7,133 bases of DNA from an uncultured Lysobacteraceae bacterium (lineage in GTDB: Bacteria; Pseudomonadota; Gammaproteobacteria; Xanthomonadales; Rhodanobacteraceae): the NCBI GenBank assembly GCA_946480705.1, contig CAMLLF010000199.1:1-7133 (forward strand), read 5' to 3'. This document shows positions 1 through 5,679 of the stretch, piece after piece (positions within the stretch are counted from its first letter, which is position 1; every line of letters starts with the position of its first letter). Both the position numbers and the translations under genes were made by a program. The notes under the pieces are model-generated. The model was not told the origin of the DNA, searched no databases, and saw only the letters and a program-made list of their open reading frames with translations.

Positions 1-425
1 ACCACTGCGCGATCTATCTGCTGATCGCCGGCACGTATACACCCTTCACCCTGATCGGCCTGCGCGGACCCATTGGCTGGTGGCTGTTCGGCGCGACATG
101 GGCGCTCGCGTTCGCCGGCATCGTGTTCAAGCTGTTCTTCACCGGCCGCTTCAAGCTCGTCTCCACGTTGATGTACGTGGCGATGGGCTGGATGTCCGTG
201 CTGGGCATTGGGCCCATGCTCGATCAACTCGACGCGTGGACGCTCGGCTGGATGTTCGCGGGCGGCGTCGCGTACACCGCAGGAACGCTGTTCTACCTCA
301 ACCAGCGCATCCGCTACTCGCACGCGATCTGGCACGGCTTCGTGATCGCCGGCAGCGTCTGTCATTTCGTTGCGGTGTCGTTGCAGGTGCTTTCGCCGGT
401 GTCGGTGACGCCGGGGTTGTCGTAG
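1..425 (+). CDS. HlyIII/YqfA family membrane protein, C-terminal part (5' end outside window)
   Basis: This is the C-terminal part of a polytopic inner-membrane protein of the hemolysin III / PAQR-like family. The reading frame is open from base 3 and ends with TAG at 423-425. The first residues read HCAIYLLIAGTYTPF, the family's best-conserved block, in which the His normally follows an Asp. About four hydrophobic segments follow, then HAIWH and a downstream CHF near the C-terminus; these fit the conserved His residues of the family's metal site. Length and end match a normal C-terminus, so only the N-terminal third is missing. The biochemical role of bacterial HlyIII proteins is poorly settled, and the haemolysin name comes from a Bacillus homologue. 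It is probably a chromosomal housekeeping gene outside the restriction-modification cluster. Family assignment is firm; function is not. Confidence 0.92.
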   Translation, partial: HCAIYLLIAGTYTPFTLIGLRGPIGWWLFGATWALAFAGIVFKLFFTGRFKLVSTLMYVAMGWMSVLGIGPMLDQLDAWTLGWMFAGGVAYTAGTLFYLNQRIRYSHAIWHGFVIAGSVCHFVAVSLQVLSPVSVTPGLS

Positions 426-587
426 CGGGCATGCGCTGCGCGGACGAGGGCATGCAGGAGTCGGGTTCGTGGTGACGACGAAGCGTTGATCGCGGTCGGC
501 GCAGGGGAGTGCGATCCGGTGCCCGGGGAAAAGTGGGCGTCCTCGTTCTGACTGCGGTGCTGATCCAATTCGCCAGCGCGGCACCGG

Positions 588-630
588 AAACCCTCCCCTT
601 CAAGGGGAGGGCATGGGTGGGGATGGGTTT
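588..630. repeat. GC-rich inverted-repeat element, probable bidirectional terminator
   Basis: CCCTCCCCT (591-599) and AGGGGAGGG (603-611) form a perfect 9-bp stem with a 3-nt loop. The element is bounded by AAACCC at 588-593 and GGGTTT at 625-630, so its outer ends are also inverted copies, with a GGGTGGGGATGGG tract between. It lies between the convergent stops at 425 (+) and 656 (-). That position, and the TTT following the hairpin on each strand, suit a bidirectional terminator. From memory, very similar sequences recur between genes of Burkholderia-type and Xanthomonas-type genomes, so it may be a dispersed REP-like element. The stem is certain; the terminator role is inferred. Confidence 0.6.
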
Positions 631-655
631 GCTCTTGTTCTCTCTGCGGACCCCA

Positions 656-934
656 TCACGGCCCCGGATGAAAACTCGCCTCCATCAGCCCGCGCACATC
701 GCGCGACAGAATCGCGAGCGCATCGAGAATGCCGCTGTGCGAACGCGCGTCATGCGCCTCCAGATGCGCCGCCGCCATCGTTTCGCTGAGTGCCTGTATC
801 GCCGCAATGCGATCCAGCATCTCCTCCTGCAATGCCTCGCGTTGTGCGGCCGTATCCAGCACGTACGCAAACATCACCGGCTCCGCCGACACTGCATCGC
901 GGCGCAGCGGATAGAACGACCCGAGACGATTCAT
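656..934 (-). CDS. Small helical protein of unknown function, 92 aa
   Basis: The start at 934 is preferred over the in-frame ATG at 985, because GGGAGG sits 8 nt upstream and the stop of a short upstream ORF overlaps it as ATGA. The protein begins MNRLGSFYPLRR and is soluble, alanine-rich and leucine-rich. It is probably all-helical after residue 20, with a heptad-like stretch (TAAQREALQEEMLDRIAAIQ) and a C-terminal helix (GILDALAILSRDVRGLMEA). There is no signal peptide, membrane segment or catalytic motif. I do not recognise it with confidence. Length, the MF-x-V/L-D block and the helical pattern recall the small Pseudomonas proteins called DUF3077/DUF6124, but that is only an impression. 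It is transcribed away from the restriction-modification cluster and convergently with the HlyIII gene, downstream of a structured leader. Confidence 0.62.
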   Translation of the reverse strand: MNRLGSFYPLRRDAVSAEPVMFAYVLDTAAQREALQEEMLDRIAAIQALSETMAAAHLEAHDARSHSGILDALAILSRDVRGLMEASFHPGP

Positions 935-1029
935 GGCGCGCGCCTCCCGGACAAGGGAACAACGCGGCAAACGCGAGAAAGACAACCGGAACTCCGTCCG
1001 GTGCGACAGAACGCAAACCGACTATCCAT
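931..1029 (-). CDS. Short leader ORF (32 aa) translationally coupled to the 92-aa gene
   Basis: An ATG at 1029-1027 is preceded by AAAGGGAG (1043-1036) with a 6-nt gap, a strong ribosome binding site. The 32-residue product begins MDSRFAFCRTGRSSG, is rich in Arg, Ser and Cys, and has no recognisable domain. Its TGA stop (933-931) overlaps the ATG of the 92-aa gene by two bases, the usual ATGA coupling arrangement. The better ribosome binding site belongs to this ORF and it sits just after a structured RNA segment. Its most likely role is therefore a leader whose translation controls access to the downstream start. Whether the peptide itself does anything is unknown. Similar short ORFs lie between the C4 RNA and its target genes in P1-type phages. 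Confidence 0.42.
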   Translation of the reverse strand: MDSRFAFCRTGRSSGCLSRVCRVVPLSGRRAP

Positions 1030-1047
1030 GGACAACTCCCTTTGCGT

Positions 1048-1146
1048 GGAGCCGCCACCCGGAACCACACGACAGGGTGGCGAACGGTGTGCGGGTTAGC
1101 GGACCGGACACGGGGACCGGCGAGCCTCGCGGCTCCCCGCACACCG
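1048..1146 (-). ncRNA. Structured leader RNA, candidate C4-like antisense RNA
   Basis: On the minus strand, CGGTGTGCGGG (1146-1136) pairs perfectly with CCCGCACACCG (1095-1085) over 11 bp. This stem encloses GAGCC-GCGA-GGCTC (1135-1122) and a CCGG/CCGG pairing, giving a three-way-junction shape. A second hairpin follows, CGCCACCC (1082-1075) with GGGTGGCG (1060-1053). GGAGCCGC (1136-1129), inside the first structure, is perfectly complementary to GCGGCTCC (1055-1048), which lies 5 nt before the leader ORF's ribosome binding site. Phage P1/P7 C4 RNAs have this logic: two stems plus short segments complementary to the RNA just before the downstream ribosome binding site. No covariance check was possible, and high GC makes chance stems easier. 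The structure is clear; the C4 name is an inference. Confidence 0.42.
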
Positions 1147-1189
1147 CCGCCAGAAATCGGCAAGCGACGCCGCACAAAACGCTGGGCGT

Positions 1190-1216
1190 AAAAAAACGCC
1201 GACGTTCGGTGCGGCG
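1190..1216 (-). terminator. Possible intrinsic terminator or attenuator
   Basis: Read on the minus strand, CGCCG (1216-1212) pairs with CGGCG (1201-1197) across a 10-nt loop, followed directly by seven T (1196-1190). The stem is short, but the T-run is the only good one in the region. It lies about 80 nt after the putative start of transcription from the minus-strand promoter at 1306-1278, and upstream of the structured segment at 1146-1048. The same bases can pair in other ways: 1168-1175 with 1209-1216, and 1212-1217 with 1223-1228. Attenuation by switching between folds is therefore possible. Confidence 0.38.
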
Positions 1217-1272
1217 CTCTGTGCGCCGTGTCTTTCGGGCCGCTAATCCCGGTTGCCGAATTGGCGGCAACG
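1190..1272 (-). ncRNA. Candidate ~80-nt small RNA or leader transcript
   Basis: The transcript expected from the promoter at 1306-1278 would start near 1271. It opens with a perfect 7-bp hairpin, GTTGCCG (1271-1265) with CGGCAAC (1258-1252), 6-nt loop. A GGCGC/GCGCC hairpin (1227-1217) follows, and then the T7 terminator-like structure. Promoter, 5' hairpin and terminator in register are the usual signature of a small RNA. Equally, it may be only the attenuated leader of the structured RNA and coupled ORFs further downstream. No known sRNA family is recognised. Confidence 0.28.
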
Positions 1273-1277
1273 GGGCG

Positions 1278-1306
1278 ATTGTTGCCTTGTGAATGTCAGC
1301 CGTCAA
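1278..1306 (-). promoter_or_regulatory. Sigma70-type promoter (minus strand)
   Basis: TTGACG (1306-1301, 5 of 6 to consensus) is separated by exactly 17 nt from AACAAT (1283-1278, 4 of 6). Transcription would start near 1271 and run left through the terminator-like hairpin and structured RNA towards the leader ORF and the 92-aa gene. It is the best sigma70 match seen on the minus strand of this gene-poor stretch. It is prediction only. Confidence 0.42.
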
Positions 1307-1844
1307 GCGAAACTCACTGGTCAGAACGTGAAGTTTGTGGTTCGTGGAAAGTGCGGATCGTGCCATTTTCCGGGGCGATCGGCTCTATTTGTGCGCTGAC
1401 GGCTTGTATGCGCGAAGGCTCGACATCGTGATCGTGCCTTCGGCGTTTCCGCGCTTGGCGTTGACGTCGTGGTGGGTGTGAGCCGCGTCGTGGCGGAAGG
1501 ATGTCGGGTGCATGATTCCCTTGGGCGCCTCATCAGTGCGAGCATGCGCGCGGGGTTTCGGGTACTTGCATGGTAATCCGACGCATTTCGTCTTCCTCTG
1601 CCGGTATGCGTCGGACCCGATGCGGCGTAGATGACCCGGCAAGGGACCTTGCGATTGCGGCACTCCATGGGCTTACTGTGACGCCGAAGCCGGCGCCTGA
1701 GCGGTCGTTACGACGGCTGATCGATGCAGGAACGCTCGCGTCGTGTGGCACAGAAAGACGTGTGGTCTTTGACGAAGGCGAGGCTTGCCCCGGGTATCGA
1801 CCGGCGTAAGTGGCGCACAGCGTGGCAACGTGATTGGACAGGAC
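1307..1844. other. Gene-poor stretch upstream of the restriction-modification operon
   Basis: No convincing coding region is seen on either strand. Open frames here (for example 1385-1663 minus and 1570-1809 plus) lack good ribosome binding sites and have low-complexity or shadow-like translations. Two inverted repeats stand out: CGAAGGC (1413-1419) with GCCTTCG (1436-1442), and a 10-bp perfect pair at 1577-1615. No tRNA, transposase remnant or att-like direct repeat was recognised, so the exact left edge of the restriction-modification cluster cannot be fixed. The promoter for res must lie here or further left, but no strong match was found. Confidence 0.5.
1577..1615. repeat. Perfect 10-bp inverted repeat upstream of res
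   Basis: TCCGACGCAT (1577-1586) and ATGCGTCGGA (1606-1615) are exact reverse complements separated by 19 nt. The centre lies about 250 bp before the res start. The spacing would suit a dimeric regulator's operator or a transcript hairpin. No regulator gene is present in the window and no T-run follows, so its role is unknown. Confidence 0.45.
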
Positions 1845-3338
1845 ATGAGCAATCCGTTTTTCGATAAGCCCATCCTCAACTCGCCCTACAAATATCCAGA
1901 CCGTCACTGGGAACTGGACAGTGACGGTCAGCCGACCCAGAGGATCTTGCCGAACCGGCGTCCGGCTGACTTCATTACCCCGATCCCCAAGCCTCGGAAG
2001 CGCAAGGGCGGCCCCGGCGATCAGGCGCCGCTGGTTTTCGACGAAGGCGAGGGCCTGTCCACGGCGGACCAGCAGTACAGTCATACTGCTGTGATCAACG
2101 GCGTTCGCCAGGAGGTAGACAGCTGGCGGTGCTTGCCGTCGTCGCAGTGGCGGGTGACGCCAGCGACGGCGCGGTTGCTGACTCACTGGCGCAGCCATCC
2201 GTTCTCGAGTGTCCGTCCATTCTTCTGTCAGGTGGAAGCGGTTGAAACCGCGATCTGGCTGACGGAAGTCGCACCGCAGATCGGCAAGTCAGGCAGTCGA
2301 TTTCTGGAGCATCTGGCGCAGGCGAATGCCGATGCCAATCCCGAGCTAATGCGTCTGGCGCTCAAGCTCGCCACTGGTGCCGGCAAGACCACCGTGATGG
2401 CCATGCTCATCGCCTGGCAGACCATCAATGCGGTCCGTCACCCGGGAAGCCGGAAGTTCACGCGCGGTTTCCTGGTGGTCGCTCCCGGCTTGACGATCAA
2501 GGACCGCCTTCGTGTTCTGCAGCCGAACGACCCCGACAGCTACTACGCCAGTCGCGAGCTCGTTCCGACGGACATGCTCGCAGAGGTTGAGCGTGCCAAG
2601 ATCGTCATCACCAACTACCACGCCTTCAAGTTGCGTGAGCGAATGGAGCTGTCCAAGGGCGGTCGCCTGCTGCTCCAAGGGCGCGGTGGGGAGACGCTGA
2701 ACACGCAGGAGACCGAAGGCCAGATGCTTCAGCGCGTCATGCCCGAGTTGATGGGCATGAAGAACATCCTGGCGATTAACGACGAAGCGCACCACTGCTA
2801 TCGCGAGAAGCCGCATGCGCTCGACGAGGATGAGCTCAAGGGTGACGAAAAGCGGGAAGCCGAGGAAAACAACGAGGCCGCGCGACTCTGGATCTCCGGT
2901 CTCGAAGCGGTGAACCGAAAGATTGGTCTGTCGCGCGTCGTCGATCTCTCCGCGACGCCATTCTTTTTGAGTGGATCGGGTTACGCCGAGGGCACCTTGT
3001 TTCCGTGGACCATGAGCGACTTTTCGCTGATGGACGCCATCGAGTGCGGCATCGTCAAGTTGCCGCGCGTCCCGGTGGCCGACAACATTCCCGGCACCGA
3101 CATGCCGAAGTTCCGGGAGCTGTGGAAGCACATCGGTTCCAAGATGCCCAAGAAGGGGCGTGGCAAGGCGAATCAGCTCGATCCGCTCAGCATCCCGGTT
3201 GAGCTGAAGACGGCGCTCGCGGCGCTCTACGGTCACTATGCCAAGACGTTTGAGCTCTGGCAGAAGGCGAAGATCCGGGTGCCGCCGGCGACGGTCGCCG
3301 TGACCGGGTCGCCGGTCAACCCGATCGCGGTGTTCTGA
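1845..3338 (+). CDS. Res N-terminal fragment (RecA-like domain 1), 497 aa
   Basis: This is the open reading frame before the lesion. It holds an N-terminal region of about 160 residues and a complete first RecA-like helicase domain with motifs I, II and III. It continues to KIRVPPATVAV and then reads about 13 residues unlike the family (ending NPIAVF) before TGA at 3336-3338. If made, the protein could bind ATP through Walker A and DEAH but lacks RecA domain 2, including the arginine-finger motif VI, and the nuclease. It should be inactive as a helicase or restriction enzyme. An in-frame GTG at 1830 is an alternative start, with no better ribosome binding site. Confidence 0.72.
   Translation: MSNPFFDKPILNSPYKYPDRHWELDSDGQPTQRILPNRRPADFITPIPKPRKRKGGPGDQAPLVFDEGEGLSTADQQYSHTAVINGVRQEVDSWRCLPSSQWRVTPATARLLTHWRSHPFSSVRPFFCQVEAVETAIWLTEVAPQIGKSGSRFLEHLAQANADANPELMRLALKLATGAGKTTVMAMLIAWQTINAVRHPGSRKFTRGFLVVAPGLTIKDRLRVLQPNDPDSYYASRELVPTDMLAEVERAKIVITNYHAFKLRERMELSKGGRLLLQGRGGETLNTQETEGQMLQRVMPELMGMKNILAINDEAHHCYREKPHALDEDELKGDEKREAEENNEAARLWISGLEAVNRKIGLSRVVDLSATPFFLSGSGYAEGTLFPWTMSDFSLMDAIECGIVKLPRVPVADNIPGTDMPKFRELWKHIGSKMPKKGRGKANQLDPLSIPVELKTALAALYGHYAKTFELWQKAKIRVPPATVAVTGSPVNPIAVF
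1899..1929 (+). repeat. Perfect 11-bp stem-loop near the 5' end of res
   Basis: GACCGTCACTG (1899-1909) pairs with CAGTGACGGTC (1919-1929) across a 9-nt loop, beginning 54 bases into the coding sequence. There is no T-run. Such a stable stem early in an mRNA could slow ribosomes or affect decay, but a regulatory role is only inferred. Confidence 0.5.
3286..3336 (+). other. Replacement lesion in res (motif IV lost, frame shifted)
   Basis: From about 3286 to 3336 neither frame gives the expected strand and motif IV sequence (typically VFIVVCNNT in relatives, recalled from memory). Family similarity resumes at GAG 3337 as EHGNAIPRPRTLLIDSEQLE, in the +1 frame. The inserted stretch contains a perfect 7-bp hairpin, TGACCGG (3301-3307) with CCGGTCA (3312-3318). 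The two frames overlap between 3304 and 3338. The pattern indicates deletion of several dozen codons combined with a short filler or replacement. Confidence 0.7.
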
Positions 3339-3429
3339 GCACGGCAACGCCATCCCGCGCCCTCGCACCCTGCTCATCGACAGCGAGCAGCTCGAGTCGG
3401 GCGAGGCCCTGGATGACGCGTTCCGCGGC

Positions 3430-4827
3430 GTGGCCGCGGACGAGATCGAGCGTTTCCGCCGCGAAATCATGGCGCGCACAGACGATGTCCGTGCTGCAGA
3501 CGACATCACCGACCAGGACCTGTTGCGCGAGGTGATGAATACCGTTGGCAAGGAGGGCAGGCTGGGCGAGTCCATCCGTTGCGTCGTCTCCGTTGCCATG
3601 CTAACCGAGGGTTGGGACGCGAACACCGTCACCCATGTTCTTGGCGTGCGGGCGTTCGGCACCCAGCTCCTGTGCGAGCAGGTGATTGGTCGCGCGTTGC
3701 GCCGCCAGTCCTACGAAACCAACGAGGATGGCCTGTTTGACGTCGAATACGCCGACGTCCTTGGGATTCCGTTCGACTTCACGGCCAAGCCGGTCGTCGC
3801 TCCGCCGCAGCCGCCGCGCGAGACGGTTCACGTCCGGGCCATCCGGCCCGACCGCGACGCGCTGGAGATCCGTTTTCCGCGCGTGCAGGGCTACCGGGTC
3901 GAGCTGCCCGACGATCGCCTGACGGCCAGCTTCAATGACGACGCGGTACTGGAACTGACGCCGGAGATTGTCGGCCCGTCGATTACGCGCAACGCCGGCA
4001 TCATCGGCGAAGGCGTGGATTTGAATCTCCAGCATCTCGGCGGCCTGCGTCAGTCGACGCTGCTTTTCCATCTGACCCAGCGCCTGCTCTACACCAAGTG
4101 GCGCGATCAGGGCGAGCAACCCAAGCTGCACTTGTTCGGCCAGCTCAAGCGCATCACGAAGGCATGGCTGGACTCCTGTCTGGTTTGCAAGGGCGGAACC
4201 TTTCCGGGCCAGCTCATGGACCAGGAACTGGCCGATATGGCCTGCGAGCGCATCACGCGCGCCATCACCCAGGAGGAACTCCGGAAGGGGCGGCCGGTAA
4301 AAGCCATTCTGGATCCCTACAACCCGACCGGTTCGACAGCTCACGTGAGTTTCACGACGTCCCGCGACCACCGATGGGAGACCCTCGGACCTCCACCGCG
4401 TTGCCATGTGAACTGGATCGTGCTCGACAGCGACTGGGAGGCGGAGTTCTGTCGCGTCGCGGAGGCGCATCCGCAGGTGCTCGCGTACGTCAAGAACCAC
4501 AACCTAGGTCTCGAGGTGCCCTATCGCTTCGGCTCCTCGAATCGTCGCTATTTCCCCGATTTCATCGTGAAGATCGACGACGGCCACGGCCCGGACGACC
4601 CGCTGCAACTGATCGTGGAGATCAAGGGCTACCGCCGCGAAGATGCCAAGGAGAAGAAGGCAACCATGGAGACTTACTGGATACCCGGCGTCAACAATCT
4701 GAAGACGCATGGACGATGGGCTTTCGTCGAATTCACCGACGTGTACGAAATGCAGGATGACTTCGCCGCGAAGGTCGCGACCCATTTCGACCGCATGGTT
4801 CAGTTGGCGACGGAGAGAGCACGATGA
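3430..4827 (+). CDS. Res C-terminal fragment (RecA-like domain 2 and nuclease), 465 aa if started at GTG 3430
   Basis: The frame is homologous to Res from 3337 onward, but the first conventional start is a GTG at 3430 without a ribosome binding site, so independent translation is doubtful. It contains LTEGWDANTVTHVL and QVIGRALRR of helicase domain 2 and a C-terminal PD-(D/E)XK domain (RYFPDFIVK, then IVEIKGY 20 residues later). All key nuclease residues are intact, so decay appears recent and confined to the central lesion. Its last four bases (ATGA) contain the dinD start. Confidence 0.6.
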   Translation: MAADEIERFRREIMARTDDVRAADDITDQDLLREVMNTVGKEGRLGESIRCVVSVAMLTEGWDANTVTHVLGVRAFGTQLLCEQVIGRALRRQSYETNEDGLFDVEYADVLGIPFDFTAKPVVAPPQPPRETVHVRAIRPDRDALEIRFPRVQGYRVELPDDRLTASFNDDAVLELTPEIVGPSITRNAGIIGEGVDLNLQHLGGLRQSTLLFHLTQRLLYTKWRDQGEQPKLHLFGQLKRITKAWLDSCLVCKGGTFPGQLMDQELADMACERITRAITQEELRKGRPVKAILDPYNPTGSTAHVSFTTSRDHRWETLGPPPRCHVNWIVLDSDWEAEFCRVAEAHPQVLAYVKNHNLGLEVPYRFGSSNRRYFPDFIVKIDDGHGPDDPLQLIVEIKGYRREDAKEKKATMETYWIPGVNNLKTHGRWAFVEFTDVYEMQDDFAAKVATHFDRMVQLATERAR

Positions 4828-5666
4828 AGCACGAACTGGTCCTCAGCCTCATCGACTCGTTCGAGTCGCATGCCAACCGGACTGATGGTGGCGTCGAATT
4901 CTGGCTGGCGCGAGATCTCCAGCACCTGCTCGGCTATAGCAAGTGGGACAACTTCCTGAACGTGGTCTCGAAGGCTCGTACGGCGTGCGAGGTCTCCGGT
5001 CACGAAGTGGCCGACCATTTTGCCGGCGTCGGCAAAATGGTCGATCTGGGTTCTGGCAGTCAGCGCGAGGTCGATGACCTCATTCTCACCCGTTACGCCT
5101 GCTACCTCATCGCCCAGAACGGCGACCCGCGCAAGCCCGAAATCGCCTTCGCGCAGACCTACTTCGCGCTGCAGACGCGCCGAGCCGAGCTCATCGAGCA
5201 GCGTCTGCTGGAAACCGAGCGCGTGCAGGCGCGCAGAAAGCTCAGCGACACCGAGAAGGAGCTTTCCGGGCTGATCTTCGAGCAGACGGGCGGCAATCAG
5301 GACTTCGCCCTGATCCGCAGCAAGGGCGACCATGCCCTGTTCGGACGCAACACGCAGGACATGAAGGCGCGCTGGAAAGTCCCCGCGAGCCGGCCGCTGG
5401 CCGACTTCGCGCCGACCTTGGTTCTGAAGGCCAAGGACTTCGCCACCGAGATCACCATCCACAACGCGCGTCAGCACCGCATGCGCAGCGAAGCCGCGAT
5501 TTCCTCCGAGCACGTCACCAACAACAAAGCCGTTCGCAAGACGCTGCTCGATCGCGGGATCCGACCAGAAGACCTGCAGCCCGAGGAAGACATTAAGAAG
5601 GTCGAGCGCCGTCTTGCGGCGGAAGACAAAAAATCGCAGAAGAAGCCCGATGCACTCGACTCGTGA
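4824..5666 (+). CDS. dinD: DinD-like DNA-damage-inducible protein, BRO-N type, 280 aa
   Basis: The protein matches the DinD family over its length (E. coli DinD is about 274 aa). WLARDLQHLLGYSKWDNF (from residue 27) is the BRO-N-like block, followed by DHFAGVGKMVDLGSGSQRE. The family hallmark GGNQDFALIRSKGDHALFG starts at residue 156. The C-terminus is highly charged. E. coli DinD is SOS-induced and has been reported to limit RecA filaments on single-stranded DNA; whether this copy does so is inference. The ATG overlaps the res stop by 4 bp and has GGAGAGA (4812-4818) 5 nt upstream, so it is translated as part of the restriction-modification operon. No LexA box is visible just upstream, so SOS control would have to act at the operon promoter. 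The gene is intact, and its GC and codon use match res and the start of mod. Confidence 0.92.
   Translation: MKHELVLSLIDSFESHANRTDGGVEFWLARDLQHLLGYSKWDNFLNVVSKARTACEVSGHEVADHFAGVGKMVDLGSGSQREVDDLILTRYACYLIAQNGDPRKPEIAFAQTYFALQTRRAELIEQRLLETERVQARRKLSDTEKELSGLIFEQTGGNQDFALIRSKGDHALFGRNTQDMKARWKVPASRPLADFAPTLVLKAKDFATEITIHNARQHRMRSEAAISSEHVTNNKAVRKTLLDRGIRPEDLQPEEDIKKVERRLAAEDKKSQKKPDALDS
5012..5043 (+). repeat. Perfect 14-bp stem with GCGT loop inside dinD
   Basis: CGACCATTTTGCCG (5012-5025) and CGGCAAAATGGTCG (5030-5043) are exact complements separated by four bases. They encode part of the conserved DHFAGVGKMVD segment, about 190 nt into dinD. It is the longest perfect hairpin found in the window. 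No T-run follows, so it is not an intrinsic terminator. Confidence 0.6.
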
Positions 5667-5679
5667 GCACAATTGATCC

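Larger units (their letters stand above)
1845..4827 (+). pseudogene. res: Type III-like restriction endonuclease subunit (Res), disrupted in the helicase core
   Basis: Read as one gene with a lesion near 3286-3336, this encodes the ATP-dependent helicase/nuclease subunit of a type III-like restriction system. It appears to be the family NCBI calls the BPTD_3080 family restriction endonuclease. The 5' part carries Walker A (ATGAGKTT, K181), DEAH (313-316) and SAT (369-371). The 3' part carries the LTEGWDAN block, motif VI (QVIGRALRR, 3679-3705) and a C-terminal PD-(D/E)XK nuclease: PD with Asp at 4558, then EIK with Glu 4618 and Lys 4624. The halves are in different frames, and the expected motif IV segment is missing and replaced by about 50 bp of unrelated sequence. 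This is not a single-base sequencing slip. Cleavage activity is therefore probably lost. The ATG at 1845 is chosen because MSNPFFDKPILNSPY is the usual N-terminus; its ribosome binding site is weak. The stop overlaps dinD. Confidence 0.88.

Noticed and set aside
750..1175. Minus-strand open frame of 141 codons across the structured RNA
   Set aside because: It runs through the stem-loops and overlaps the better-supported 92-aa gene in another frame; its start has no ribosome binding site. It recalls the spurious Ash-like translations of C4 RNA regions.
1228..1431. Plus-strand open frame of 67 codons
   Set aside because: There is no ribosome binding site, and it overlaps the predicted minus-strand promoter and hairpins. 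A conserved non-coding region could give the same appearance.
1385..1513. His-rich minus-strand ORF starting at ATG 1513
   Set aside because: The AAGGGA before it is only 3-4 nt from the ATG, composition is odd and no family is recognised; chance is the simpler explanation.
1769..1800. Possible res promoter with TTGACG at 1769-1774
   Set aside because: No acceptable -10 lies at 16-18 nt; TATCGA is at 20 nt.
2346..3662. Long minus-strand open frame opposite res (438 codons)
   Set aside because: It is the antisense shadow of a GC-rich gene: translation is Arg/His-rich with no domain, and the opposite strand carries clear helicase motifs.
4740..4823. LexA box before dinD
   Set aside because: No CTGT-N8-ACAG match was found in the stretch preceding the start.
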